From: Primula veris
Taxonomy: Eukaryota > Streptophyta > Magnoliopsida > Ericales > Primulaceae
Reading direction: 5' to 3'
Assembly (NCBI GenBank): GCA_963682055.1
Contig: OY821744.1
Coordinates: 25,024,967-25,088,966, forward strand
Length of the DNA: 64,000 nucleotides
Part shown: positions 22,850-33,447 of the stretch, in pieces
How the letters are laid out: the number at the start of each line of letters is the position of its first letter
Numbering within the stretch: position 1 is the first letter of the stretch
Position numbers and translations under genes: made by a program
Notes under the pieces: generated by a model
Seen by the model: only the letters and a program-made list of their open reading frames with translations
The model's database searches: none
Told to the model about the DNA's origin: nothing

Positions 22850-23150
22850 CTTTTTTTTAAGGGATATGTTTCCCCTTTTTTTTCCTTGATTTGGGGGAAA
22901 GATTTTCCTAAAAAATTGTTTCTACCTTAAAACAATCAACTGTAATATTTATTTTACCCGAAAAGATTTGTTTCCCCTTATTTTACACCAAAACAAACAG
23001 AGGCTTATTGTAAAATGGGTGTAAACAAATATTTACGGGTAAAATAGATTTTCCGGATGATTGTTTTACCGTAAAACATTTTTTTTTGGAAAAAAAAATC
23101 CTCAAATCCAAGAAAATTGGGGGAAAAGATTCCACCGCGGATAAAGTTGG
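22850..23150. repeat. Imperfect palindrome at the right end of the Harbinger element
   Basis: The terminal 150 bp of the transposon (22850-23004) reappear in inverted order immediately outside it (about 23008-23150). Shared blocks include CGGGTAAAATA, GATTGTTTTA and TGGGGGAAA. Either a second truncated Harbinger end sits head-to-head, or the end was duplicated in reverse. Confidence 0.7.
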
Positions 23151-23229
23151 AAACAATTTACGGAGACTCTATCTATATTCTTTCTAATAATAGTATAGAT
23201 ACTATAATTAATTATAGGTCCCATGATTC

Positions 23230-23690
23230 GACGACAATTTCATCTTAGATTTATTTGACTACCCTTTGTGCTTGTGAGCATAACTACACTATCTCGCATA
23301 TTTTCCAATTGTGCTTGTTACATGATATCTTGGTTTGACACGTGTTTAGAGAAGCGAACCAAGTTGCTGATTTTATGGCCAATTGGGCGTGCTCTCAACA
23401 GGTTTCACATACGTTCTCTTATAGACGATATTTACTGATGGTATTGGCAGTAATTTGAAATTATATAGATTGGGGACTCCCCATAGTTGTACATCATGTA
23501 TAGTTTTGTCTCATTTACTTGTTATTTCTTTTACCATGTATTTTTCTTTATCGAAAACTTGATGTAATCTATTTTTTGTTCAGAGGGTTCAGTTTAATAT
23601 CTCACTCCAAGCAGTGTACTTGTATAGTCATTTATATAAACTAGGGGCCAATGCCTCAACTCGCTCTTTAATGGTTTGTTTTAAAAAGGT
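23230..23690 (+). pseudogene. LINE A family, 3' end with RNase H remnant
   Basis: This is a 5'-truncated copy of the LINE found at 46138-50110. One frame reads an RNase H tail HVFREANQVADFMANWA (23338 onward), matching HVFRKANQATDFMGNWA in the other copy. The 3' untranslated region matches to the shared end near AATGCCTCAAC and a short A run at 23683-23689. A stop codon precedes the recognisable block, so it is inactive. Confidence 0.85.
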
Positions 23691-24015
23691 ACGTTTTTCA
23701 TGAAAATACTATTTTTTGTTGAACATATCTCCTTTTTTTTGTTGAAAAGGGCATTTTTTAGAGGACTTAATCATGAGAAAAACCGCTTTAAGGGGAGAAA
23801 GAGAATAGAAAAGCGGGCTTTTTAGTGACACCTTCTTTTTTAGTGAAAAAACAACTTGAATGTAAAAATACATATTTTTGTTGAAAGAAGTTGCTTTTAT
23901 GGTGAAATTAGCTTATTTGTTGAAAAAACTGTTTTCTCGGAAAAATCGAGAGCAATCACATTTATTGTATAAATCAATCCTTTAATAAATGAACCATTCC
24001 TTATGTTGAGAAAAG
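23691..24015. repeat. Degenerate AT-rich repeat, second copy at 54330-54870
   Basis: This stretch and 54330-54870 share a series of motifs in the same order: TGAGAAAA, TGTTGAAAAAACTGTTTTCTCG, then CGAGAGNANTCACATTTAT. I cannot assign the family. The copy here lacks the psbB insert and so shows the empty site. Confidence 0.65.
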
Positions 24016-24211
24016 CTATTTTTTGGTATTTTTCGAATTGATTTAAATTCTAAAAACTATGGCTTATTTGGAAACTTGAGTTTGGAAGTTTGAATTGTTG
24101 GAGTCGAGATACATTAGTAGTAAAAAGTTTGACTTAATCAATCCTTTAACATTACTTGATACCGTCCCTGGCGGCTGATTAGGGTTTCAGAAATATATTA
24201 AAATAGAAACG

Positions 24212-25120
24212 TTACCCCTATAAATACAAAGATCAGCAAACACAGACACACAGTTAAAAACATACGTACACTCACATGTTTTAAACGATCCTGGTACAAT
24301 TTCTCTCTCTCTCTCTTTCTCTCTCTAACAATCTATTTCAATATGGATGCAGCATGTATGATAAGGTAAATGATACCTATAAGGTTTTTGTTTAGATAAT
24401 ATCTTTTGGTTTAATCTAGTTATGTTTAGCTGGTTTTTTGGCAGTTTTGTCCAAACCCTGTTTGGATTTTGCCAAACTATAAATTTGTCGATCTAGTTTT
24501 CTTTAGTTTTTCTAAGATCTAGCCTTTAAGGTGTTGCATGTCAATAGTTTAAGGTTTGTTTTACTCAGTTTTTCTGAGTTTTTACCAAACTAAAGTTTGG
24601 CTAACTAGGTTGGAATTTCGGCTAGGATCTATAGTATTATAATTTTGCTAATGTTGCCTAACTAGGCAGTTTATTAGCCAAGGTGTTTGGTTTGGAAGTC
24701 TGTAATTTTGCTTTTACCTTGGTGGTTAGGTCCCATCGCTTTGCTTAATGAAAGTTTTATTTTAATTAAAAAAAAGAGGTTTTTGTTTAGATTATGTTTA
24801 TTCTTAATAATTTATAATATCTGTGATTTTATTAGCGATCAACACAACCAATAGAGATATTACTCTATATAAATACCAAGCTCAGCGAACATAGTTACAT
24901 AATGTTACTCATATTTTGCTCTTCTTCATAGAGATGCACATTTATACCGATCCAGATACAATCTCTCTCTGTCTCTTTCAATCTATATCCGTGCATGTAT
25001 GATAAGTATGGTTTACGTAGCTAAATGATATTAGGTTTTTGTTTATTAGATTCTGTTTGTTCCTAATCTATATCTATGATTTTATTACCGATCAACATCA
25101 CCATTAGAGATATTACTCTC
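24212..25120 (+). repeat. Tandemly duplicated promoter-like block
   Basis: Copy 1 starts at 24212 and copy 2 at 24860. Both read ATAAATACNAAGNTCAGC, then a CT-rich leader (CTCTCTCT), then GCATGTATGATAAG and AGGTTTTTGTTTA, and end with ATTACCGATCAACA-like sequence. Each has a TATA-like motif (CCTATAAATA at 24217, CTATATAAATA at 24864). Copy 1 is interrupted by a retroposon. The arrangement looks like a gene's promoter and first exon duplicated in tandem; copy 1 has ATGGATGCAGCATG followed by a GT. It may have belonged to the MYB relic downstream, which is inference. Confidence 0.6.
24398..24776 (+). mobile_element. Short non-LTR retroposon with 16-bp target duplication
   Basis: The 379-bp insert ends in an A-rich tail (ATTAAAAAAAAG). 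It is flanked by a perfect 16-bp repeat AGGTTTTTGTTTAGAT at 24382-24397 and 24777-24792. The 3' end (TTTGCTTAATGAAAG) is like the untranslated end of plant L1 elements, so I read it as a 5'-truncated LINE; a SINE is possible, but I see no tRNA-like head. Confidence 0.85.
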
Positions 25121-26690
25121 TAGAAGTTGTACTACACTCGTAAGTTAAAATTGATCAACAAGATTTAATGTTAAATAATTTGTTTTCTATTACTTTCTTG
25201 AAAGAATAGATCTTCAAGTGTTATATTAAGTAATTATGATGTGCCTGAATAAATTACTCATGATACGCAAACCTAACATTTAGTTTTACTGATTGTGTAG
25301 CAATTCATTTACGACTTATCAAAAGTATGCGGAAGAAAAGGCAGCGACCTCCTGATTACGCAAGCGCTTCATGTGACAAAATAGAAAGATCGTTATTCAT
25401 TGCATTTCAAGAGCTGGATACAAGGTAACACATCAATTTATTGATCATCAATAAATATATCTATAACTTATTTCTATTTCTTTTAGATTCTAGTAACACA
25501 TAAATTTATTATCACTAATAAATAATATATAGATAACTTATTTTTAAATTCTTTTAAGTTCTACGTGGAGAGCTGAAGCGGTGGGATTATTAAGTGAGGC
25601 TATATAGGAAAAAGAAAATTTACATTTCTAGAGTAAATTTAGACCTGGGAGAAGCCAATTTGCATTGATATGCAGTCTTAAAATTGCCCATTATGTTTGT
25701 CAAACACAAATTAGTTTTATTCTGAGAAATACGTTTGCATGAAGATTGATAGATGATTTATTGTTACAAAAGGCTGCACACCACATTTGATACCTTAAAA
25801 GTCAATAAAAGTTTAGCACAATAATGTAGAAGCAAACAACTCTGGTGGTGCTCTCTAGACGATCTGTCTTTGACTCCCAGTCATGCCGACTTTTAGCTAT
25901 TACTAATTTTCTTTTTCTCTGGTCATCTCTGAAGCTCGATGTTATGATATAAAGGATTCTTCACCACATTGAAGATGTTATTACTTTGGAGATCTTACTT
26001 TTCATCTGTGCGATATATTGTTTGTGATAGTTCATTTGGGATAGACCACTATGTAACTACTATCTTAGCTCTGCTTTGTAGTTTTATCATAAGACTTGTG
26101 AGGGGTTTTCTTAGGATCTTTTCCTTTAATAAATGTGCTTTGGGTAGCAGCATGTGGTGCGAGAGCCTACAATTGTGTGATGATATATTATTCTTAACAG
26201 CCGGAAAAACAACTCTGGTGGTGGTCCATCTGTTTTCAACCAACCATCGTTTTAAAATGCTCGGTTCAAAGCGAAAAAGCTCGATTCAAAACTTGACAAA
26301 GGCTGGAAAAGCTCGCTTTTTACGCCGCTAAAACTTACATTTTTCACGCTTTAACTAACTTTTCGCCTGAGCTAGTTTAGAGTCTTTAGACAATTGTTTC
26401 ATAACATGGGAAACCTGTCAAAATTTTAAGTAAGACTCTTAGACGCATCTAGTTCCTCTTCAACTCTTACGTTTTTCCCTTTGTCGTAATAATGAATAAG
26501 ATTTCATTAACATTAAGCCTGCATTGGAAACTGTTAAAATATCGAAACCTCTGTGTGTAAAACTAGCTCTCCATTGTCAGCCATTCAAAGGTTCTTGTTG
26601 CATAATAATAACAAGGGTCTTTTCATTACAAAAACTCCTCAACACAATGATCATGTTGATAATTAATGTAGGCTTGGTAAACGTGTACTG
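25121..26690. other. Exon-like scraps in AT-rich DNA
   Basis: One stretch, 25328-25427, could encode a short basic peptide ending at a good GTAACA donor (ATG followed by Lys/Arg-rich codons). Nothing recognisable surrounds it. The open frame 25969-26331 shows no similarity to known families. No complete gene can be supported. Confidence 0.4.
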
Positions 26691-26879
26691 TACTAATTTT
26701 GCATTTTCTTGTGGTGGAAATGGGGATTTTAGTACGGGCTTTGGCAACAATGGTTTTTATGAGAGTGAAAGTGATCTAAATTGGATGCATGAGATGTACC
26801 CTAACTTGGGTTTGAACCAAAATTGTGAATTGCCTTCACTTGAGGATATGAAGTATCTTGGTAAAAAAGAAAAATTGGC

Positions 26880-27128
26880 TATTTTATCAAAGGCCAGTGG
26901 ACTGATGAAGAGGACAGGTATGCTTTTTTGTGTGTATATTTTTAGTTTAATCATTTTTATAATTTATCTATATTAAATCCGTTTTCACTTGGGTAATTAA
27001 GGGCGTTGATCGATTTGGTGATAAAACATGGAGAAAAAAGATGGGCCAAGATAGCGGAACAAATGAATGGAAGGGCCGGAAAACAGTATCATGAATGATG
27101 GCATAATCACCTGAGGCCTGATATTAAG
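26880..27128 (+). pseudogene. R2R3-MYB relic (R2 repeat, MYB98-like group)
   Basis: Exon 1 ends with IKGQWTDEEDR (to 26917), then an 84-bp GT-AG intron (26918-27001), then exon 2 (27002-27128) encodes ALIDLVIKHGEKRWAKIAEQMNGRAGKQ and, after a stop, WHNHLRPDIK. This is the R2 DNA-binding repeat with the intron position known from MYB98-type genes. A TGA at 27096-27098 stands where these proteins have Arg. Two neighbouring residues, normally Cys and Arg, are Tyr and His. All three changes fit G-to-A or C-to-T events. The upstream open frame 26524-26976 runs through the intron in the wrong frame and is not the gene. No R3 exon is visible downstream. Confidence 0.82.
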
Positions 27129-27345
27129 GTTTGATATCTTCTTTTAAATTTAGTTGATGGATTGATTTTTTTATTCGATCTTTAAAAATGTTGTTAACTT
27201 AATCACACCCGTTTGATATCTTTTTTTAATGTTAGTTGATGGATTAATTTTTTGATTCGATTGCTAAAAATGTTGTTAACTTAATCACAACGGTTTGATA
27301 TCTTTTTTTTTTAAAATTTAGTTGACGGATTTTTTGATTCGATCT
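27129..27345 (+). repeat. Three tandem copies of an about 82-bp unit
   Basis: The unit starts GTTTGATATCTT, continues TTTAGTTGATGGATT and ATTCGATC, and ends AATGTTGTTAACTTAATCAC. Copies start near 27129, 27211 and 27294; the third is incomplete. They lie directly after the donor site of the MYB relic. Confidence 0.8.
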
Positions 27346-28178
27346 TTTGATGCATATGCTTTTCTTTGAGGATTTCGTTAAAAAGGCTCTTCAAATTCAC
27401 CTTCATATCTTTTACTAAATTAAACAAATCTAACAACTTAGATCTAAGATACTCTCATAAGTGATAAAATTCTGAAATCAGTAGTGATATAACCCTTGTT
27501 CATTCGAGAGTGCAAGGCTTGTGCTATGCTTTCTCCTTGTTAGTCATCTCACTTTCCTTTCACGAAGAATATTTTTTTCATGCTTCTTATTCAAATTGTC
27601 ATACTTGAATTTATGGGAATTTGGTACCTTTTAGATAAGAACGGTAACAAAATAACACCATGCGCCTGAAGTATGTGTATCACAAGATCAAAATAAATAA
27701 ATGAAATGAAAGAAATTTTATGTATTCAAAGAGAAAAATCTTTTAGACAGAACTATAACAAAATCTTAGTTGCACGAAACGGGTGCACGGGTGGGAGCTG
27801 GACCATGGGAGCGGACGATTATAAAAGTGTGGGAGGTCATCCGGAGCGTCTAGAGTAAATTATTATTTTCTATATATATGTTTTCGTCTTATATGTAGAC
27901 AAATATAACTTTATCTTGAACAATATAAGACTTAATTTAATCTTGAGAAACACATACATGACTTTTGGAGCGGCACCTACGCTGGAGTAGTTTGACACTA
28001 ATTTCGTGAATAAGTAGTTTTAGATAAGAGCAGTGTTTTGGCTAAAACCATATGTACATATGTAACTGTTGAAATACAATGTTTCAAAGCTAATCGAATT
28101 TCAGCATTGTGATTACAATTACATTGTCTGGTCTTTTCCTTTAAGCAACATAAAAAATAATATGTTCTATATATGCAG
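27346..28178. other. AT-rich DNA, no gene seen
   Basis: No coding signal, terminal repeats or structured repeats are visible. Confidence 0.5.
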
Positions 28179-28299
28179 GGCCTTCTATACGACTATGTAT
28201 ATAGGAAATCCATAAAAGCCTTACATGCTTGATATAGATACTGGCAGCAACAATACATGGATACAATGCAAAGCTTGACCAGGAGCTAAGTTGATCAAG
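28179..28299 (+). pseudogene. Exon of a plant aspartic (A1 family) protease, broken
   Basis: Between an acceptor ATATGCAG and a donor CAAG/GTATAA, one frame reads YTTMYIGNP, a stop, KPYMLDIDTGSNNTWIQCKA, a second stop, then PGAKLIKG. The Asp-Thr-Gly-Ser motif and TWIQC are the first active-site region of plant pepsin-like proteases. The stops are TAA at 28213-28215 and TGA at 28276-28278. No other exon of the gene is convincing nearby; short exon-like pieces at 28943-28984 and 29341-29440 have splice-like borders but I do not recognise them. Confidence 0.75.
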
Positions 28300-29569
28300 G
28301 TATAACCTTGCATTTTAATTTTTAATACCAAAGCTTTTAGAACTTAATGTTAATGCTGCTTAGAAATTTCTCCTTCTTAGTTCTTTCACTTAATAATGGA
28401 GCTTGGTGTATGATTAAGAAAGTCAGTTTTCGCGAAAGATTCAAAGGATAAGAAAGTATGAAAATCCAAGACGAAAGGTTAGTTGCTGAAAATGAAAGGA
28501 GTAAAGTCTCTTTAATAGTTGACTCGGATTTCCATTAATAACTTTTTTTGATATTTCTAATGACTCAGAATAGATGAATTATTTCTATTAGGAAAAGTAT
28601 AATTCATTTTGTGGATCACTTGTATTGTATCTAAACCAATAAGTTACAACATTAAATGTTCCCGTCATTATTTAGGTTTAATTTTTGTTTCTCTAATATT
28701 GCCTTTTTATAACCTTTTTCAAAGAACACAAAGCAACAACCTCAAGTGTTGCTTTAAGCCAAAAAGTCCAACAAGAAAAGACATAATGAAGTCAAAGAAA
28801 CCATATTTACATGACGAGTCAACTTGGTAAATTTTGTAGACTAACTGCATTTCATAATGCAGTCTCTTCAATTTTTTTATAAAAAATTATGTTGTTTTAG
28901 GATGCTAGTAGTTCACTTAAATCATATTTTCCAACTTGCAGGGAGAAGGAATGGTAAACCATGAAGTTCTTCCTTATGGAAAAGGTATTGAATATTTATG
29001 AAAATCATTCTTTATCTCAATTATTTTTAATTTAATTTGGTAAACGAAAAAACTAATCCACGGAATGCATCCTATTTTTTCAAATCATCTGTAGATTTCT
29101 GATAAAAAGTACTTGAGTTCGTCATTAATATGCGACATAGGTGATGATAATATTTTTTTTTAAAGAATAAAATGGCAGTGTTTTACTTGTAATTTTCATG
29201 CATACAAATTTCTCACAGTGGTTCTTAAATTTTCTATGAAAGATAAATAGGCGAAATTTTTATTTACTCAGATCACTTTAAAAATTTGAGTTTACGCTTC
29301 TTTCTGATGTGAATGCTAACGATCTTCTTAGTTTCACCAGGGTGGAAGACTACTACGAATATGTTAAAAGAACTTATGGATGTTACAACAATGAGAGCAG
29401 AACTCCGTGATCGAATATACATTATCTTGAAAGTACATCAGGTTTGTTTTAAAACTATAAATGTTTGTTTTTAGTTAATGTGGGAAACCCACTTTAAATT
29501 TTATTAATGGTGTCCTACATGTAACTTTATTTTCCATGCGTCCTCTTTTCTGCATTCTTCAAACCTATG
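28300..29569. other. AT-rich DNA with unrecognised exon-like pieces
   Basis: A piece at 29341-29440 begins after TTTCACCAG, ends before GTTTGTTTT, and stays open through a sequence including LMDVTTMRAELRDR. Another at 28943-28984 reads GEGMVNHEVLPYGK between AG and GT. Their origin is unknown to me. Confidence 0.35.
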
Positions 29570-30108
29570 ATATAGTTCTTTTTCCCCTGGTATTAGCTCC
29601 TGCAATATCCTCTATTCTCTCTCTAAAATTAGGAATAACCAGTTCATCAACCTTTAATAACCCCTTCAACACTTTCGAAAATTGATTGATGCTTTTTGAT
29701 ATGATCTTCAATTGATCAGAGTTACCTTTTCTTGCCACTAAAGATATGGATCACTTCCACTTTATTAATGTTCTTCAATCGTTCTTTTATTTCACTCATT
29801 TGCCTGATAGTCGACGGGCAACCATCTTTAGCATGAATGTAATCTGACCATTAGCAATGAATCCGATTCTATAATGATCTTATTGTTGTTAAATTTTGAG
29901 ATGAGGCTGATACCTTGTAATGTCGCCATCGCTTCAGCCGTAAGAGCCGAATTACAGGCAACATGCATAGAAAAACCCATTAGAACACCTTTGCTATTCC
30001 TTAGCACACCTCAAATACCTCACTTCTCACCACTATTTGTGTAACTACCGTCGACATTAAATTTAAGATCAAGCCCATTAGGAGGTCTCCGCTTATTAGC
30101 TTTGTCGT
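29570..30108 (-). pseudogene. LINE RNase H domain relic, downstream half
   Basis: On the minus strand a frame with several stops reads RRPPNGLDLKFNVDGSYTNSG, GVLRNSKGVLMGFSMHVACNSALTAEAMA and IIIESDSL. These are the conserved blocks of the reverse-transcriptase-associated RNase H (RVT_3) of plant L1 elements. Its upstream half appears to be at 37592-37870, separated by the 7.4-kb insertion. Confidence 0.8.
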
Positions 30109-31763
30109 AGTAGATTTTCTAACTCTTTTTTCGGTTAGTAAGTATATATTATCAAAATGGGGTACCTAACCCAGATTAAAATGATGAAGAACAAAGCAAA
30201 ATATACTCCAAACTCTCAAAACTATACAAAGCAAAATAAACTCCAAACTTTCAAAACTATGGGCCTAAAACAAGTAGTAAGATCTATATCAAACTTTTAT
30301 TTGGTATGAGAACACTACAACACAACAGCAATACAGCGACGGAAATATTCGTCGCTAAAACGTGAAATCCGTCGCAGATTACCTCTTTGCGACGAAAATT
30401 TCCGTCTCTAAAATCCGTAGTTAAAGTGCTTGTGGCTAAATGTTTGCTACGGAATTCTTATTCCGTAGCTATTTTGTGACATTTTAGCGACGGATTTTTT
30501 GTCTCTAAGTTTTGATGTTGCTACGAAATTTCGTAGCAAAAGTATCACAAAAATCAATTATATAAAATAAATTACAATATAAATATAGTATAAAAGTGAG
30601 TAGTTACCCACGAATATACATTGCTATTCCGTCGCAATTTTTTTATTATAATATATATTTTATTTTGATATTTAATTTAATATATATTAGAAATTTAATA
30701 CAATTAACAGAATTAATTTTATTAATTAAATAAAGAATAAATTTATTAAGTAAACATTAATAGATATAAATAAAACTAATCCACAAGCCAAATAACATGC
30801 TATAATAATCATAAATAAAATTTAATCGAATTCATATTACGTAACAGTACCGATACTAACAAATATTACATGACCAAAATATTAAAATGTCATAACCTAC
30901 TTAAACGGTTCACATACTTCCATGACCGATTAAACATCAACGGTTCCGATCCTATTAAGATTACATGCCCAAAATAGGTCGAAAGGTCGAAAGCCTCAGG
31001 AGTGTTCTATTCCTCCTTCTATTTGTTCCAAACAACTTCCAAGGTATAGTCCCTTCTTACCGACTCATTCTTTCGATCATTATTAGAGTCTTGGTAGCGT
31101 CTCCCTGCAGATGCTTTCTACCAACAATTCTTAACCTCTTTTTCACCCTTCTAGCAAAACAAAGTACTTCTATAGATTAGATATCAAGCAAAATAGCATA
31201 TACTTTAAATTCAAACAAACAACTAAATGCAATCACAAAACATAAAACCAAATAGATCCAGAAAAACTCAGCTTAATTGCTGCAATGAAAAAAAACCCAG
31301 TGCATATGAGTTGGAGTAAGTATTATACTATTGATTTTCAACTTTCATATTTCTAGCCTTAACCTTCATAGACGAATGCCGCTCTTGTTTTCTCTCAAAT
31401 ATGTCCAAAAGAGACATAGAAAATATAGAAATGTCACTTGAGACGTTTCTAAGCTACGATTTTAGTAATGTTCTCCAGAACTAAAGTGTACATGCATGTT
31501 CATTCCGTGAATTGGTTATACAGTTTCATAAAGTTTTGGTGATAATACTTAAATGAGACAATAAAACTATGCTCTGAATTTGAAACTATGAATACTCCTC
31601 GCACCACTGAAGAAAAGTATAAAACCAAGCACGCCACATACAATTATAAGTATAAAAAACCTGTTCTGCAATAATATAAGTTCATACCATATCCAATTGC
31701 ACAACAGTGCGGTACTCAATTGAAATCGAACATATCCGCAGCTTTATGAGCACTAATATTTAA

Positions 31764-32224
31764 CTATGAAACCAAATACATAAGCATTAATGTATCAAAG
31801 TACAAAACATATCGAGATACCTTAAATTCTTCTTGATAGTTTTCTTCTAATGCGTGCGTGACCTTTGACCAATTTGACACATCTTCTAGTATTTTAATTT
31901 TAAAGGTCTGGTTCATTTTCGTGGTTGTTGATGGTTGAAACCTATTAAAAAGAAAGACGAATTGGTTCAAAGGCAATGTACACAATGCAAAAGTCTAGAA
32001 AAAACAAATGTGCAGATTTTGATTTTATTACCGAGGATTTTCTGCGGAGCCACATTTACTTATATCTCACTGAATTAGCAACCTGAGCCTTAGCCACAGA
32101 TTCATAACCATGTGTGTTAGGGCTGAGATTGGCAGATTAACGATCACTCCTACGCCCACCTGAACCACGAGCAATGGAACCATGCACACCAGAACCATCA
32201 TCAATTGAATGTACTATTCTCATC
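31764..32224 (-). pseudogene. Unidentified exon-like pieces inside the CACTA element
   Basis: On the minus strand 32224-32036 reads from an ATG through a glycine/serine/arginine-rich stretch (SIARGSGGRRSDR) with a stop in the middle, and 31985-31764 reads NQTFKIKILEDVSNWSKVTHALEENYQEEF before a GT donor. They may be the end of the element's own second gene or captured host sequence. I do not recognise either. Confidence 0.35.
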
Positions 32225-32835
32225 TACTTATAAATAAACCAACATATTTTGTATTTTATTGCTTATGAACAAGCAGAACAACAATAAAAGGGTTTTTTAC
32301 TTTCACATGTACCTAAAACAATTTAGACAGCATAAAGGGTTTGTTTGTTTTGAAAATTGACACTTAAACAAGTTAAGAATTAACACATTTATAAGGTTTG
32401 TTTGCTTTCACGTAATAGATTTCAGTTGAGTAAACATCAAGTTGTATCAAACTTCAAGTGGCGGGCGGAATCACAAATAACGACAATATGAATTGTAGTT
32501 TCAAAACTTATCTTTAATCATCTGAGATCCAAAACTCCATATTTATAAGCTTGGGGTAAGTTAAAAACTTAGATTTATAAGAACTTACAGTTAACATATC
32601 TAAAATGGTGAATTTTGAAGAAATTACAGATGTATACATATAAGCTTATTTTGGTAATACACATACCTTCAACATAAACTCAAGCATTAGATACAAAAAT
32701 AAATGATTTCAAATTTGAAAAGGATAAAATTAATTAAACACTTGCACCAATTAGAGCATATAGACAATTAAAAACACAAAAATCAGATTCAATCTAACAT
32801 AACATAATTATAAGGAAGGAGGGGAGAGGAAAAGA

Positions 32836-32990
32836 AAGAGGGAGACCTATGAATAGAAGAGTCGAGCGGCGGCGGCGTGTATTTAGATCTAGGGTTTTCT
32901 CTTCCTTTGGGCGGTGTGAGAGAGTGAGATAATGTCTCTCAAATGGGGACCCATTCTCATATATATACTATATAATGTAAGTGTTAATTA
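32836..32990 (-). promoter_or_regulatory. Possible promoter and leader inside the CACTA element
   Basis: Read on the minus strand: a TATA-like TATATAGTATATATATGAG, then a CT-rich stretch (CTCACTCTCTCACAC), then GAAAACCCTAGATC, a common plant 5' leader motif, and a GCCGCCGCCGC run. Direction and position fit transcription toward the exon-like pieces at 32224-31764. Confidence 0.45.
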
Positions 32991-33355
32991 AAAAAAAGAA
33001 TGGGCCAAAGCGAAAAAAAAGGGGGGAATCCAAAAAGAAAAGAAAAGGGGGAACTTAAAAAAATAACGGGGGAAAAGAGCCATTTGCCAAATTCGCCAAA
33101 AATGTATAACTTCTTTTTTACGAGTTATGAAATTTCTATTAAATTACTAATAATAATTTTGTTTTCACAAGCATAATTTGTTGTTTACATTTTATTATTA
33201 AAGAGGATGAAAGTTTATTAAAAAATAAGTGGGAAACATAGGCGCAAAATGAAAATAAAGCTAGGAAATCTTTATAAAAAAAAAGGATTTGGCATGGTTT
33301 TTGAAAAATCATAAAATTTCCTATTAAAAATAGTATTCTCTTTTATCACAAATTG

Positions 33356-33356
<1 letters not shown>

Positions 33357-33444
<88 letters not shown>
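33357..33444. repeat. (TA)n microsatellite
   Basis: About 88 bp of perfect TA repeat inside the CACTA element. Confidence 0.97.

Positions 33445-33447
<3 letters not shown>

Larger units (their letters stand above)
18880..23004 (-). mobile_element. PIF/Harbinger DNA transposon, inactive
   Basis: The ends are GGCTCTTTTTGTTTC on the left and GCCTCTGTTTGTTTT on the right (opposite strand), flanked by the 3-bp duplication TTA at 18877-18879 and 23005-23007, typical of PIF/Harbinger. It carries the two genes of this superfamily, a Myb/SANT-like DNA-binding protein and a DDE transposase, both read from the minus strand and both damaged. An AT-rich 1.3-kb segment beyond the transposase holds a foldback MITE and a TA microsatellite. 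Confidence 0.88.

Noticed and set aside
26524..26976. 150-residue frame as the MYB protein
   Set aside because: It reads through the intron and in the wrong frame; the MYB domain is in another frame across a GT-AG intron.
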